Shown here piece after piece: positions 7,689 through 16,260 of a DNA stretch of 23,998 nucleotides. The DNA comes from GCA-001735895 sp964488685 (GTDB lineage Bacteria; Pseudomonadota; Gammaproteobacteria; GCA-001735895). The stretch spans positions 1 through 23,998 of the forward strand of contig CAZAVY010000045.1 of NCBI GenBank assembly GCA_964488685.1, read 5' to 3'. The first letter of the stretch is position 1. Every line of letters starts with the position of its first letter. The notes under the pieces were generated by a model that saw only the letters and a program-made list of their open reading frames with translations, searched no databases and was not told the origin of the DNA. The position numbers and the translations under genes are program-made.

Positions 7689-7734
7689 GGCGCTTCGCAT
7701 CCTACACAGACCTGCCGGGGGCAGTGGTCGAGCC

Positions 7735-8091
7735 ATGCTAGGAAATTATCTACCAATTCTTATTTTTATGTGCATCACCCTCATAATGGGTTCGGTTTTT
7801 ATTATTCTGGGCAAATTACTGGGCCCCTCGCGCCCCGACGCGGAAAAGAATTCTCCCTACGAATGTGGTTTTGAAGCCTTCGAAGACAGCCGCATGAAAT
7901 TCGATGTGCGCTATTACCTGGTTGCGATTCTGTTTATCATTTTTGATCTCGAGATAGCCTTCCTGTTTCCCTGGGCAATCGTGCTCGATGAGGTCGGAAC
8001 CTTCGGCCTGGTTGCCATGGCGGTTTTTCTCTCGGTGTTGGTCATCGGATTTATCTACGAGTGGAAGAAAGGAGCGCTTGAATGGGAATAG
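7735..8091 (+). CDS. nuoA: NADH-quinone oxidoreductase subunit A
   Basis: NuoA is a small membrane subunit of complex I near the quinone-site junction. The 118-residue protein has three membrane segments (about 6-28, 60-80 and 88-109). The conserved loop between the first two holds SPYECGFEAF with E43 and C44; acidic D71 and E73 (FDLEIAFLFPWA) are in the second segment. The start at 7735 (MLGNYLPILIF) is preferred. An in-frame ATG at 7621 would add 38 residues encoded across the promoter and has no family counterpart. The preceding ribosome binding site is weak. The 3' end overlaps nuoB by ten bases. It is the first gene of the operon. Confidence 0.95.
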   Translation: MLGNYLPILIFMCITLIMGSVFIILGKLLGPSRPDAEKNSPYECGFEAFEDSRMKFDVRYYLVAILFIIFDLEIAFLFPWAIVLDEVGTFGLVAMAVFLSVLVIGFIYEWKKGALEWE

Positions 8092-8558
8092 AAGGCGTAT
8101 TCGAACAAGGCATGGTAACTACCACTGCCGATAAACTGATTAACTGGGCCCGTACCGGCTCGATGTGGCCGATGACATTCGGCCTGGCCTGCTGCGCGGT
8201 TGAAATGATGCAGGCCGGCGCTGCGCGTTACGACCTGGATCGGTTCGGGATCATTTTTCGGCCCAGCCCACGCCAGTCCGACGTCATGATCGTTGCCGGA
8301 ACGCTGGTAAACAAGATGGCGCCGGCATTACGCAAAGTCTACGATCAGATGGCGGAACCGCGCTGGGTTATTTCGATGGGTTCCTGCGCTAACGGCGGCG
8401 GTTACTATCACTATTCATACGCGGTAGTTCGCGGCTGCGACCGGGTGGTTCCGGTCGATATCTATGTGCCGGGTTGCCCGCCCACCGCAGAAGCGCTGCT
8501 GTATGGCATCTTGCAGTTGCAAAACAAAATCAAGCGTACCAACACCATAGCCCGCTAA
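8082..8558 (+). CDS. nuoB: NADH-quinone oxidoreductase subunit B
   Basis: NuoB carries cluster N2, the last iron-sulfur centre before quinone in complex I. The protein is 158 residues, standard for proteobacteria lacking the long N-terminal extension. The four N2 ligands are visible: adjacent C37-C38 (LACCAVE), C102 (GSCANGGG) and C132 (PGCPPTAE). C119 is extra. The flanking FGIIFRPSPRQSDVMIVAGT and WVISMGSCA regions are typical of the [NiFe]-hydrogenase small-subunit fold. A GGAG seven bases before the ATG lies inside nuoA, so translation is probably coupled. nuoC starts one base after the stop codon. Confidence 0.97.
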   Translation: MGIEGVFEQGMVTTTADKLINWARTGSMWPMTFGLACCAVEMMQAGAARYDLDRFGIIFRPSPRQSDVMIVAGTLVNKMAPALRKVYDQMAEPRWVISMGSCANGGGYYHYSYAVVRGCDRVVPVDIYVPGCPPTAEALLYGILQLQNKIKRTNTIAR

Positions 8559-8559
8559 C

Positions 8560-9288
8560 ATGGCGAATTCGAAACAGCAACTGGCCGAGGCGCTGCGGGC
8601 GACGCTCGGCGATAAAATCGATTCGGATAGCGTCGAGTTTGGCGAGGTTACAATCGAAGTAGCACCCGAACATTTACTCGATGTTGCGACCGAGTTGCGC
8701 GATGCCCCGCAGTTTCAATTTCAACAGCTGGTCGATCTATGTGGCGTCGACTATTCGCAACTTGGTCGCGACGAGTGGCAAACCGATGATGCGAGCCGGG
8801 CCGGGTTCAGTCGCGGTGTCGAGGCTGCAGCTTCCAGCGGTTACCTGCAGTTTGGCGATGAACTGGAATCGTTTACCACCCAGGGCAAGCGATTCGCCGC
8901 GGTTTATCATTTGCTCTCTTACATTCATAACCATCGCCTGCGCCTGCGTGTTTACGCTGCCGATGATGATTTTCCGGTGGTTTCCACGGTAACCGGTATC
9001 TGGGCTTCGGCCGACTGGTACGAGCGTGAGGCTTTCGATTTATTTGGAATCCTGTTTAGCGGTCATCCCGATCTGCGCCGTATTCTGACCGACTACGGCT
9101 TCGTCGGCCACCCGTTCCGTAAGGATTTTCCATTGATTGGTCACGTCGAAATGCGCTATGACCCCGAGCGTGAACGCGTGGTTTATGAACCGGTCACGAT
9201 TGAACCCCGGGTGCTGGTGCCGCGCGTCAGGCGTGACGATCATCGCTATCTTGCGGACCCGCCGGACGAGGCGCAAGGCGATGCCTGA
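8560..9288 (+). CDS. nuoC: NADH-quinone oxidoreductase subunit C
   Basis: NuoC is the 30 kDa-type subunit of the peripheral arm that packs against NuoD. The protein is 242 residues and separate from NuoD, unlike the enterobacterial NuoCD fusion. The family signature is present in the second half: WYEREAFDLFG, then GHPDLRRILTDYGFVGHPFRKDFPL and VEMRYD (key parts). Compared with the shorter ~200-residue versions I recall from betaproteobacteria, it carries about 35-40 extra residues between CGVDYSQLG and RFAAVYHLLS (roughly residues 68-108), rich in Ala, Ser and acidic residues. Some gammaproteobacteria appear to share this insert. The last eight bases overlap nuoD. Confidence 0.95.
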   Translation: MANSKQQLAEALRATLGDKIDSDSVEFGEVTIEVAPEHLLDVATELRDAPQFQFQQLVDLCGVDYSQLGRDEWQTDDASRAGFSRGVEAAASSGYLQFGDELESFTTQGKRFAAVYHLLSYIHNHRLRLRVYAADDDFPVVSTVTGIWASADWYEREAFDLFGILFSGHPDLRRILTDYGFVGHPFRKDFPLIGHVEMRYDPERERVVYEPVTIEPRVLVPRVRRDDHRYLADPPDEAQGDA

Positions 9289-10534
9289 GATAAAGAACTA
9301 CACCCTTAATTTCGGACCACAGCACCCCGCGGCACACGGAGTGCTGCGCCTGGTGCTGGAAATGGACGGTGAAGTCATCGAACGCGCCGACCCGCATATC
9401 GGCCTGTTACATCGCGGCACCGAAAAACTAGCCGAAACCAAGCCATACAATCAAACCATCGGTTACATGGACCGACTCGACTATGTATCGATGATGTGCA
9501 ACGAGCACGCCTATGTGATGGCGATCGAGAAATTACTCGGTATCGATATCCCTGTACGTGCGCGCTATATCCGCGTTATGTTCGATGAAATCACCCGTAT
9601 TCTCAATCACTTGATGTGGATCGGCACCCACGCCCTGGATGTCGGTGCGATGACCGTGTTTCTATATGCGTTTCGTGAACGCGAAGACTTGATGGATATG
9701 TACGAGGCAGTCTCGGGTGCGCGCATGCACGCAACTTATTATCGTCCCGGTGGCGTTGCGCGCGACCTGCCCGATGCAATGCCACAATACCTGGAGAGCC
9801 GCTGGCGAAGTAAAAAGGAGGCCGTTCGCCTCAATCAAAACAGGCAGGGCAGTCTGCTCGATTTCGCGGAGGATTTTGCGCGCCGATTCCCGGGTTACGT
9901 CGATGAATACGAAACCCTGTTAACCGATAATCGAATCTGGAAACAACGGACTGTGGGCATCGGTGTGGTTTCGGAAGAACGGGCTTATCAGCTCGGGTTT
10001 ACCGGCCCCATGCTGCGTGGATCCGGTGTCGAATGGGATCTGCGCAAGAAACAGCCTTACGAAGTGTACGACCGTATGGATTTTGATATCCCGGTGGGTA
10101 CCAATGGCGATTGCTATGATCGTTACCTGGTGCGCATCGAAGAAATGCGCCAGTCAAATCACATCATCAAGCAATGCATCGAGTGGTTGCGTGCTAATCC
10201 CGGGCTCGTGATATCCGATAATCACAAGGTGGCGCCGCCGCGCCGTGAAGAAATCAAGGCCGATATGGAAGGCCTGATACACCACTTCAAACTATTTACC
10301 GAGGGTTACACGCTGCCCTCGGGAGAGGTTTACGCGGCAATCGAACACCCCAAGGGCGAGTTTGGAATTTATCTGATTTCCGATGGTGCCAACAAGCCTT
10401 ATCGCGTCAAGATTCGCGCGCCGGGGTTCGCACACCTGGCCAGTATGAATGAAATGGCGAAGGGGCATATGCTGGCCGACGTGGTCGCGATTATCGGTAC
10501 CCAGGATATCGTGTTCGGGGAGATTGACCGGTAA
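9281..10534 (+). CDS. nuoD: NADH-quinone oxidoreductase subunit D
   Basis: NuoD (49 kDa type) forms the quinone-binding pocket with NuoB and descends from the [NiFe]-hydrogenase large subunit. The 417-residue protein begins MPEIKNYTLNFGPQHPAAHG, the usual start of stand-alone NuoD. Residues corresponding to the quinone-contacting His and Tyr of Thermus Nqo4 (H38 and Y87) appear as H19 and Y68 with the same spacing of 49. HIGLLHRGTEKL and the C-terminal VFGEIDR are also typical, and the hydrogenase nickel-binding cysteines are absent, as expected. An in-frame ATG at 9137 lies well inside nuoC and is not the start. Its TAA overlaps the nuoE ATG by one base. Confidence 0.97.
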   Translation: MPEIKNYTLNFGPQHPAAHGVLRLVLEMDGEVIERADPHIGLLHRGTEKLAETKPYNQTIGYMDRLDYVSMMCNEHAYVMAIEKLLGIDIPVRARYIRVMFDEITRILNHLMWIGTHALDVGAMTVFLYAFREREDLMDMYEAVSGARMHATYYRPGGVARDLPDAMPQYLESRWRSKKEAVRLNQNRQGSLLDFAEDFARRFPGYVDEYETLLTDNRIWKQRTVGIGVVSEERAYQLGFTGPMLRGSGVEWDLRKKQPYEVYDRMDFDIPVGTNGDCYDRYLVRIEEMRQSNHIIKQCIEWLRANPGLVISDNHKVAPPRREEIKADMEGLIHHFKLFTEGYTLPSGEVYAAIEHPKGEFGIYLISDGANKPYRVKIRAPGFAHLASMNEMAKGHMLADVVAIIGTQDIVFGEIDR

Positions 10535-11040
10535 TGGCGATTGATTCGGGATCAGCTATCGACTTGCTAAACGACCATACGCGCGCAGAGATCGATCATT
10601 GGGTCGCGCGCTTTCCGGTGGAGCACAAGCGTTCGGCGTTGCTGCAGGCCCTGGTTGCGGCGCAGCATCAAAACCAGGGGTTTTTGACGACCGAACTGAT
10701 GGATGCGGTTGCCCGGTACCTGGAGTTACCGGCAATTCAGGTCTACGAAGTGGCCTCGTTTTACTCGATGTATGAAACCCGGCCGGTGGCACGACACAAC
10801 GTCGCAATTTGCACCAATATCTCCTGCATGCTGATGGGATCGGAAAGCATCGTCGACCATATCGAAAACAAGCTCGGTATCAAGATTGGAGAAAGCACTG
10901 GAGATGGACGTATCTATCTGAAATGCGAGGAAGAGTGCCTCGCCGCCTGTGCCAGCGGACCGATGATGCAGGTCGATCACGTTTATCACGAAAATCTGAC
11001 GCCTGAAAAGGTGGATGGAATACTGGATGCGCTGGAATAG
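10534..11040 (+). CDS. nuoE: NADH-quinone oxidoreductase subunit E
   Basis: NuoE (24 kDa type) holds the off-pathway [2Fe-2S] cluster N1a in the NADH-oxidising module. The protein is 168 residues with a thioredoxin-like C-terminal domain. The four ligands are C93 and C98 (CTNISC) and C135 and C139 (ECLAAC), matching the family pattern C-x4-C and C-x3-C. An additional C131 sits just before the second pair. The N-terminal helical part (about 15-80) ends in the conserved VYEVASFYSMY. The start codon overlaps the nuoD stop (TAATG), and GGGGAG lies 11 bases upstream. nuoF starts two bases after the stop. Confidence 0.97.
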   Translation: MAIDSGSAIDLLNDHTRAEIDHWVARFPVEHKRSALLQALVAAQHQNQGFLTTELMDAVARYLELPAIQVYEVASFYSMYETRPVARHNVAICTNISCMLMGSESIVDHIENKLGIKIGESTGDGRIYLKCEEECLAACASGPMMQVDHVYHENLTPEKVDGILDALE

Positions 11041-11042
11041 AA

Positions 11043-12323
11043 ATGGTTAACGAAGTCTGCTTCGCAACACTGCAATACGATCAGCCCTGGTCGATGGAAA
11101 CCTATTTGCAGGTTGGTGGCTACGAGGCGTTGAAGAAAATTCTGGTTGATGGCATGACACCGGAAGACGTAATCGAAGAGGTCAAAGCTTCGGGACTGCG
11201 GGGTCGCGGTGGAGCCGGGTTCCCGACTGGATTGAAGTGGAGCTTTATGCCGCGCAATGCGCCTGGTCAGAAGTATATCGTCTGTAATTCAGATGAATCG
11301 GAACCGGGTACCTGTAAAGATCGCGACATCCTGCGCTTCAATCCGCACGCGCTGGTCGAGGGCATGGTAATTAGTGGCTATGCGATAGGCGCTACCGTGG
11401 GATACAACTATATGCGTGGCGAATTCATGGATGAGCCGGCGCAACGTTTTGAAACGGCGGTCAAGCAAGCCTATGAGGCTGGCTACCTGGGCCGGAATAT
11501 ACTGGGCAGTGGCGTTGATTTTGATCTCTACCCGGTGCTCGGCGCAGGCGCTTATATCTGTGGCGAAGAAACCGCTTTGCTTGATTCGCTCGAGGGTAAA
11601 AAAGGGCTGCCACGTTACAAACCCCCGTTCCCGGCTACTTTCGGTCTCTATGGCAAACCCACCACGATCAACAATACCGAGTCGTTGGCCTCGGCGCCAT
11701 CGATTATCCGTAACGGTGCGCAATGGTTCGCCGACCTGGGTATTCCCAACAACGGAGGCGTTAAATGTTTTTCGATGTCCGGTCATTTGAACCAGCCTGG
11801 AAACTTCGAAATCCCGATGGGAACGCCATTCAGGGACCTGCTGGCGATGGCCGGTGGTGTCCGGGATGGCCATAAATTGAAAGCGGTTATACCCGGAGGT
11901 TCATCGGTGCCGGTATTACCCGGCGAGGTTATGATGGACTGTAACATGGACTATGATTCGATCGCCAAGGCTGGTTCGATGCTGGGCTCGGGCGCTGTCA
12001 TCGTCATGGATGAGTCTACCGATATGGTGGTCGCACTCAGGCGTATCTCCCGATTTTATTTCTCGGAGTCCTGCGGGCAATGCACCCCCTGTCGCGAAGG
12101 TACCGGTTGGCTTTACCGGATGTTGACCCGAATCGTTGATGGCAAGGGTCGCCCGGAAGATATCCAACAACTCGAAGAAGTCTCGCACAAGATCGAAGGA
12201 CGTACCATTTGCGCGCTCGGCGATGCCGCGGCGATGCCGGTATGGAGTTTCATCAAGCATTTTCGTCATGAATTCGAATACTACGTCGAACACAGGCGAT
12301 CGATTGTCGATAACGCAGACTGA
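11043..12323 (+). CDS. nuoF: NADH-quinone oxidoreductase subunit F
   Basis: NuoF (51 kDa type) binds NADH and FMN and passes electrons to cluster N3. The protein is 426 residues. The glycine-rich nucleotide region is GLRGRGGAGFPTG (51-63), and the second conserved segment is GAGAYICGEETALL (167-180), in the FMN/NADH fold. The N3 [4Fe-4S] ligands are C344, C347 and C350 in ESCGQCTPCREGT, plus C390 in TICALGDAA. ATG at 11043 follows the nuoE TAG by two bases. A 33-base gap precedes nuoG. The protein looks complete and ordinary. Confidence 0.98.
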   Translation: MVNEVCFATLQYDQPWSMETYLQVGGYEALKKILVDGMTPEDVIEEVKASGLRGRGGAGFPTGLKWSFMPRNAPGQKYIVCNSDESEPGTCKDRDILRFNPHALVEGMVISGYAIGATVGYNYMRGEFMDEPAQRFETAVKQAYEAGYLGRNILGSGVDFDLYPVLGAGAYICGEETALLDSLEGKKGLPRYKPPFPATFGLYGKPTTINNTESLASAPSIIRNGAQWFADLGIPNNGGVKCFSMSGHLNQPGNFEIPMGTPFRDLLAMAGGVRDGHKLKAVIPGGSSVPVLPGEVMMDCNMDYDSIAKAGSMLGSGAVIVMDESTDMVVALRRISRFYFSESCGQCTPCREGTGWLYRMLTRIVDGKGRPEDIQQLEEVSHKIEGRTICALGDAAAMPVWSFIKHFRHEFEYYVEHRRSIVDNAD

Positions 12324-12356
12324 TCGCATTAAATAGGATCGAATTAAAGTTTAGCA

Positions 12357-14723
12357 ATGAGCGATAACATAGCAGTCACGATAAATGGTCAACAGATCGA
12401 AACCCAGGCAGGACGCCTGTTGATCGATGTGGCGGATGAAAATAACATCGTGATTCCGCGTTTTTGCTACCACAAACATTTGTCGGTGGTCGCCAATTGT
12501 CGTATGTGCCTGGTCGAAATTGAACGCTCACCCAAACCGATGCCCGCCTGTGCTACCCAATGTATTGACGGTATGGTGGTGCAAACCAGGTCCAATTCGG
12601 CTCTGGCCGCTCAAAAATCCACAATGGAGTTCCTGCTGATCAATCACCCGCTGGATTGTCCGATCTGTGATCAGGGCGGTGAGTGTGAATTGCAGGATGT
12701 CGCAATGGGTTTCGGAGAGGGGATATCGAAATATACCGAGCAAAAACGCGTGATCATGGACAAGAATATCGGGCCCTTGATTGCTACCGATTTTACGCGC
12801 TGCATTCATTGTACCCGGTGTGTGCGCTTTGGTGATGAAATCGCCGGCATGCCGGAGCTCGGTGCGACCGGTCGCGGTGAAAGCATGGTGATCGGTACCT
12901 ATATCGAAAAATCGATTGTTTCGGAATTATCCGGTAATGTTATTGACGTGTGCCCGGTGGGAGCGTTGACCGCGAAGCCATCGCGTTATATCGCGCGTCC
13001 CTGGGAATTGACCCAGCATCCAGCGGTTTCGGCGCACGACTGCGTCGGATCAAATACCTACGTACACACGCGTGGCAACGAAGTCATTCGGGTCGTGCCA
13101 CGTGAGAATGAATCGATTAACGAATGCTGGATTTCGGATCGTGATCGTTTCAGTTATACCTCGGTCCAGGCCAGGCAACGCCTCGAACAGCCGATGTTGC
13201 GCGACCAGGGCGAACTCAAGCCAGTCGACTGGGAAACCGCGCTTAACGCTGCGGTCAACATGCTTTCCGAGGCGGCGGGCGACATCGCCACGTTGGTGAG
13301 CCCGCAATCGACATTGGAAGAGCTTTACCTCGCACAAAAACTGACGCGTTGCCTGGGTTCTGACAATATCGATCATCGCCTTATCCAGGTGGATTTTTCA
13401 AGCCAGGATCGTGACCCGATAATGCCATGGCTGGGACGTTCGCTGCAATCAGTTGAAACCCTCGATGCGGCACTGATCGTGGCCGGCAATCTACGCTACG
13501 AGCAGCCGATGTTGTCGCATCGACTGCGTAAGGCGGTATTGAATAATAGTGCCAGGGTATCATCCATTGGGCACCTTGGACTGCAGTACAATTTCAATTT
13601 ACAAACTGAACTCGTCGGATCCGCGGAACAGCTGATTTGTAATCTGGCTGCGGTCGCGGTCGCGCTGACCGATACCAGTGACAACACGCTGTCTGCGCAC
13701 CTGGTGAAAATTGTCGATGGTTGCGAGCCGACCGATCAGCATCGGGCCATCGCCAGATCACTTGCAGATGCCGATAACGCCGCGGTAATCGTTGGTGTCC
13801 AGGCCTTGTCCAACCCCCAACTGTCGCTATTGCGGGAAATCTGCGAAGCCATAACCGATGGCTGTGGCGCAACTCTGGGCTACCTGTCGGTTTCTGCAAA
13901 CAGCGCGGGCGCGTGTCTCGCCGGAGCGACCCCACATCGAACTGCGGCCGGGGTAGCACTGGATAAGGCGGGAGAACACGCCGGCGATATTCTGTCGTCA
14001 AGCCACAAGGTACTGTTGAACTTTGCGCTCAATCCGTTGCTCGATACCCATTCCGTGAGCCGTTTATCGGATAATAATGAAAGCATAATAGCCTTCAGCT
14101 GTTTCGATAACGACTTTATTCAGCAACAGGCCGATCTGGTACTGCCGCTGGCATCGACGCTGGAAACTTCGGGTAGTTTTGTCAATGTTGAAGGTCTTTG
14201 GCAAAGTTTCAAAGGCTGTGTACGCGCCAGGGGAGAGAGTCGACAGGGCTGGAAGATACTAACCGCCCTCGGTCAGCTACTTAAACCCGGCGAGTTTGAA
14301 TATGAGGATTCGGTCGCGGTTAAAAACGAACTCCGGGCACTATGCAGCGATGTTGCGTTAAGCAATCTGTGTGGCATCGAAACCAGCGCTAAAGGCCTGC
14401 CTCGGAGCAAGGGTTCGATCCAGAAAGTTGGTATTACCCCGATTTATGCCAGCGACGACATGACTCGTCAATCCGCGGCGTTGCAGGCGACGCCGCTAAT
14501 GAGGGCGCAGTGCGCGGTCGTAATGAACCGGCGGCAGGCCGAGGATGCAAATTTAACCGATTGCGACCAGGTACAGATCAAGCAAGATAAAGGAACCGCG
14601 GTCTTGCCGTTGCGAATCGATGAATCCGTACCCGCGGGTTGTGTTTATGTTCCCAGTGGAATCGATGCCGTCAGCCATCTCTCCGATGCCTTCGGTAACA
14701 TAAATCTGGAGAAGGTTTCGTGA
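12357..14723 (+). CDS. nuoG: NADH-quinone oxidoreductase subunit G
   Basis: NuoG is the largest peripheral subunit and carries several clusters between NuoF and NuoI. The protein is 788 residues. N1b [2Fe-2S] ligands: C37, C48, C51, C65. N5 ligands: H97, C101, C104, C110 (HPLDCPICDQGGEC). N4 ligands: C149, C152, C155, C199. The extra cluster N7 of E. coli needs C-x2-C-x3-C-x27-C. Here only C229 and C257 remain around HDCVGSNTY and NECWISDRDRF, so N7 should be absent. The C-terminal two thirds is a degenerate molybdopterin-oxidoreductase-like domain, more divergent than the front. The gene begins 33 bases after nuoF and its TGA overlaps the nuoH start. Confidence 0.97.
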   Translation: MSDNIAVTINGQQIETQAGRLLIDVADENNIVIPRFCYHKHLSVVANCRMCLVEIERSPKPMPACATQCIDGMVVQTRSNSALAAQKSTMEFLLINHPLDCPICDQGGECELQDVAMGFGEGISKYTEQKRVIMDKNIGPLIATDFTRCIHCTRCVRFGDEIAGMPELGATGRGESMVIGTYIEKSIVSELSGNVIDVCPVGALTAKPSRYIARPWELTQHPAVSAHDCVGSNTYVHTRGNEVIRVVPRENESINECWISDRDRFSYTSVQARQRLEQPMLRDQGELKPVDWETALNAAVNMLSEAAGDIATLVSPQSTLEELYLAQKLTRCLGSDNIDHRLIQVDFSSQDRDPIMPWLGRSLQSVETLDAALIVAGNLRYEQPMLSHRLRKAVLNNSARVSSIGHLGLQYNFNLQTELVGSAEQLICNLAAVAVALTDTSDNTLSAHLVKIVDGCEPTDQHRAIARSLADADNAAVIVGVQALSNPQLSLLREICEAITDGCGATLGYLSVSANSAGACLAGATPHRTAAGVALDKAGEHAGDILSSSHKVLLNFALNPLLDTHSVSRLSDNNESIIAFSCFDNDFIQQQADLVLPLASTLETSGSFVNVEGLWQSFKGCVRARGESRQGWKILTALGQLLKPGEFEYEDSVAVKNELRALCSDVALSNLCGIETSAKGLPRSKGSIQKVGITPIYASDDMTRQSAALQATPLMRAQCAVVMNRRQAEDANLTDCDQVQIKQDKGTAVLPLRIDESVPAGCVYVPSGIDAVSHLSDAFGNINLEKVS

Positions 14724-15754
14724 TGGACTTTCCGCTGGCGATCTGGGGATGGCTGCACGAGTACGTGCGATTCACGATTTATAGCGGGGCCAAGGCACTA
14801 ATCATACTGTTGCCGTTGTTCATTGTGGTCGCTTACTACACCTACGCTGAGCGCAAGGTTATCGGTTACATGCAACTTCGCAAGGGCCCGAACCGGGTCG
14901 GCCCCAAAGGCCTGTTGCAGCCGTTTGCGGATATGTTCAAGTTGATGTTCAAGGAAATCATCATCCCGACCAACTCCAATCGTTACCTGTTTATCATCGC
15001 CCCGGTTATCACCTTCGCCCCGGCCATGGCTGCCTGGGCTGTGATCCCGTTTACCGATACGCTGGTGTTCAGCGACATCAATGCCGGTCTGCTTTATATA
15101 TTAGCGATGACCTCGGTCGGGGTTTACGGCGTCATCATTGCCGGCTGGGCATCGAATTCCAAGTATGCATTGATCGGTGCGATGCGCTCCGCAGCCCAGA
15201 TTGTGGCCTATGAAATTGCCATGGGTTTCGCGCTGGTGGGCGTTTTGATGGTCGGCGGCAGTCTCAATCTCGGCGATATTGTCGGCAAACAGGCCGGCGG
15301 TATCTGGCACTGGTTTTTCATCCCGCTATTGCCCCTGTTCTTCGTCTACCTGATTTCGGGGGTTGCCGAAACCAATCGCGCGCCGTTCGACGTCGCCGAA
15401 GGTGAATCCGAAATTGTCGCCGGGTTTCATGTCGAATACTCGGGTATGACCTTCGCCGTGTTTTTCCTGGCTGAATACGCGAATATGATTTTGATCGCGA
15501 TGCTGTGTACGCTGTTATTCTTCGGCGGCTGGTTGAGCCCGGTGCCAGACCTGATCGGCGACGGGATCGGCTGGTTGTTTGGCAAGACCGCGATTTTCAT
15601 GTTTTTGTTTCTTTGGTTTCGTGCGACCTTCCCACGCTATCGATATGACCAGATCATGCGCCTCGGCTGGAAGGTTTTGCTGCCCGTGACTATTTTCTGG
15701 CTGGTGGTCGAGGGTGTCGCAGTCTATTTCAAAGTCGGCCCCTGGTTTGTATAA
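14723..15754 (+). CDS. nuoH: NADH-quinone oxidoreductase subunit H
   Basis: NuoH (ND1 type) joins the peripheral and membrane arms and forms the quinone entry channel. It is a 343-residue protein with about eight membrane helices. Conserved parts are YAERKVIGYMQLRKGPNRVGP (key: AERK at 42-45), AETNRAPFDVAEGESEIVAGFHVEY (key: E216, D223, E226, E228, E230) and FFLAEYANM. I use the ATG at 14723 in a TGATG junction with nuoG; a GTG at 14720 would add one residue. GGAGAAGG lies about seven bases upstream. Signals point to tight translational coupling. Four bases separate its stop from nuoI. Confidence 0.96.
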   Translation: MDFPLAIWGWLHEYVRFTIYSGAKALIILLPLFIVVAYYTYAERKVIGYMQLRKGPNRVGPKGLLQPFADMFKLMFKEIIIPTNSNRYLFIIAPVITFAPAMAAWAVIPFTDTLVFSDINAGLLYILAMTSVGVYGVIIAGWASNSKYALIGAMRSAAQIVAYEIAMGFALVGVLMVGGSLNLGDIVGKQAGGIWHWFFIPLLPLFFVYLISGVAETNRAPFDVAEGESEIVAGFHVEYSGMTFAVFFLAEYANMILIAMLCTLLFFGGWLSPVPDLIGDGIGWLFGKTAIFMFLFLWFRATFPRYRYDQIMRLGWKVLLPVTIFWLVVEGVAVYFKVGPWFV

Positions 15755-15758
15755 GGCA

Positions 15759-16250
15759 ATGCTTGCGAAAATAAATTATTACCTGAAAAGTTTTCTCTTT
15801 CTTGAACTGCTCAAGGGGATGAAGGTTACCGGCCGTTATTTTTTTCGCAGAAAGATCACGGTTCAATACCCGGAAGAAAAAACTCCGATCAGCCCGCGTT
15901 TTCGCGGCCTGCATGCCTTGCGTCGTTACGCCAACGGCGAAGAACGCTGTATTGCCTGCAAGCTCTGCGAAGCGGTTTGCCCGGCACTCGCGATTACGAT
16001 CGAATCCGAGCAGCGCGAGGACGGCACGCGGCGGACCACGCGCTACGACATCGACTTATTCAAGTGCATCTATTGCGGTTTTTGTGAAGAGGCCTGCCCG
16101 GTCGATTCGATCGTCGAAACCAATATATTCGAGTATCACTTCGAAAACCGGGGTGAAAATATAATGACCAAGGAAAAATTGCTGGAGATTGGCGACCGTT
16201 ACGAAGCGCAACTTGCCGCGGACCGCTCGGCGGACGCTCCCTACCGCTAA
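15759..16250 (+). CDS. nuoI: NADH-quinone oxidoreductase subunit I
   Basis: NuoI is the 8Fe ferredoxin-like subunit with clusters N6a and N6b, passing electrons from NuoG to N2 in NuoB. The 163-residue protein has an amphipathic N-terminus and two [4Fe-4S] motifs: C64-x2-C67-x2-C70-x3-C74 (CIACKLCEAVCP) and C103-x2-C106-x2-C109-x3-C113 (CIYCGFCEEACP). I chose the ATG at 15759, four bases after nuoH, because an in-frame ATG at 15714 lies inside nuoH and adds 15 residues unlike the family. The intercluster region and the tail (YHFENRGENIMTKEKLL) are typical of proteobacteria. Confidence 0.97.
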   Translation: MLAKINYYLKSFLFLELLKGMKVTGRYFFRRKITVQYPEEKTPISPRFRGLHALRRYANGEERCIACKLCEAVCPALAITIESEQREDGTRRTTRYDIDLFKCIYCGFCEEACPVDSIVETNIFEYHFENRGENIMTKEKLLEIGDRYEAQLAADRSADAPYR

Positions 16251-16260
16251 ACCGACCTCC

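Noticed and set aside
7035..7736. Minus-strand open frame of 233 codons spanning secG, tRNA-Leu and the nuo promoter
   Set aside because: It is antisense to secG, crosses a tRNA gene, a terminator and a promoter, and its protein resembles no family; a chance frame.
11289..11873. Minus-strand open frame of 194 codons inside nuoF
   Set aside because: Fully antisense to a conserved nuoF with intact codons and motifs; no ribosome binding site or recognisable product.
12324..12356. The two equal 33-base gaps (nuoF-nuoG and nuoL-nuoM) as a shared regulatory element
   Set aside because: The two sequences are not alike beyond being A+T-rich; the equal length looks coincidental.
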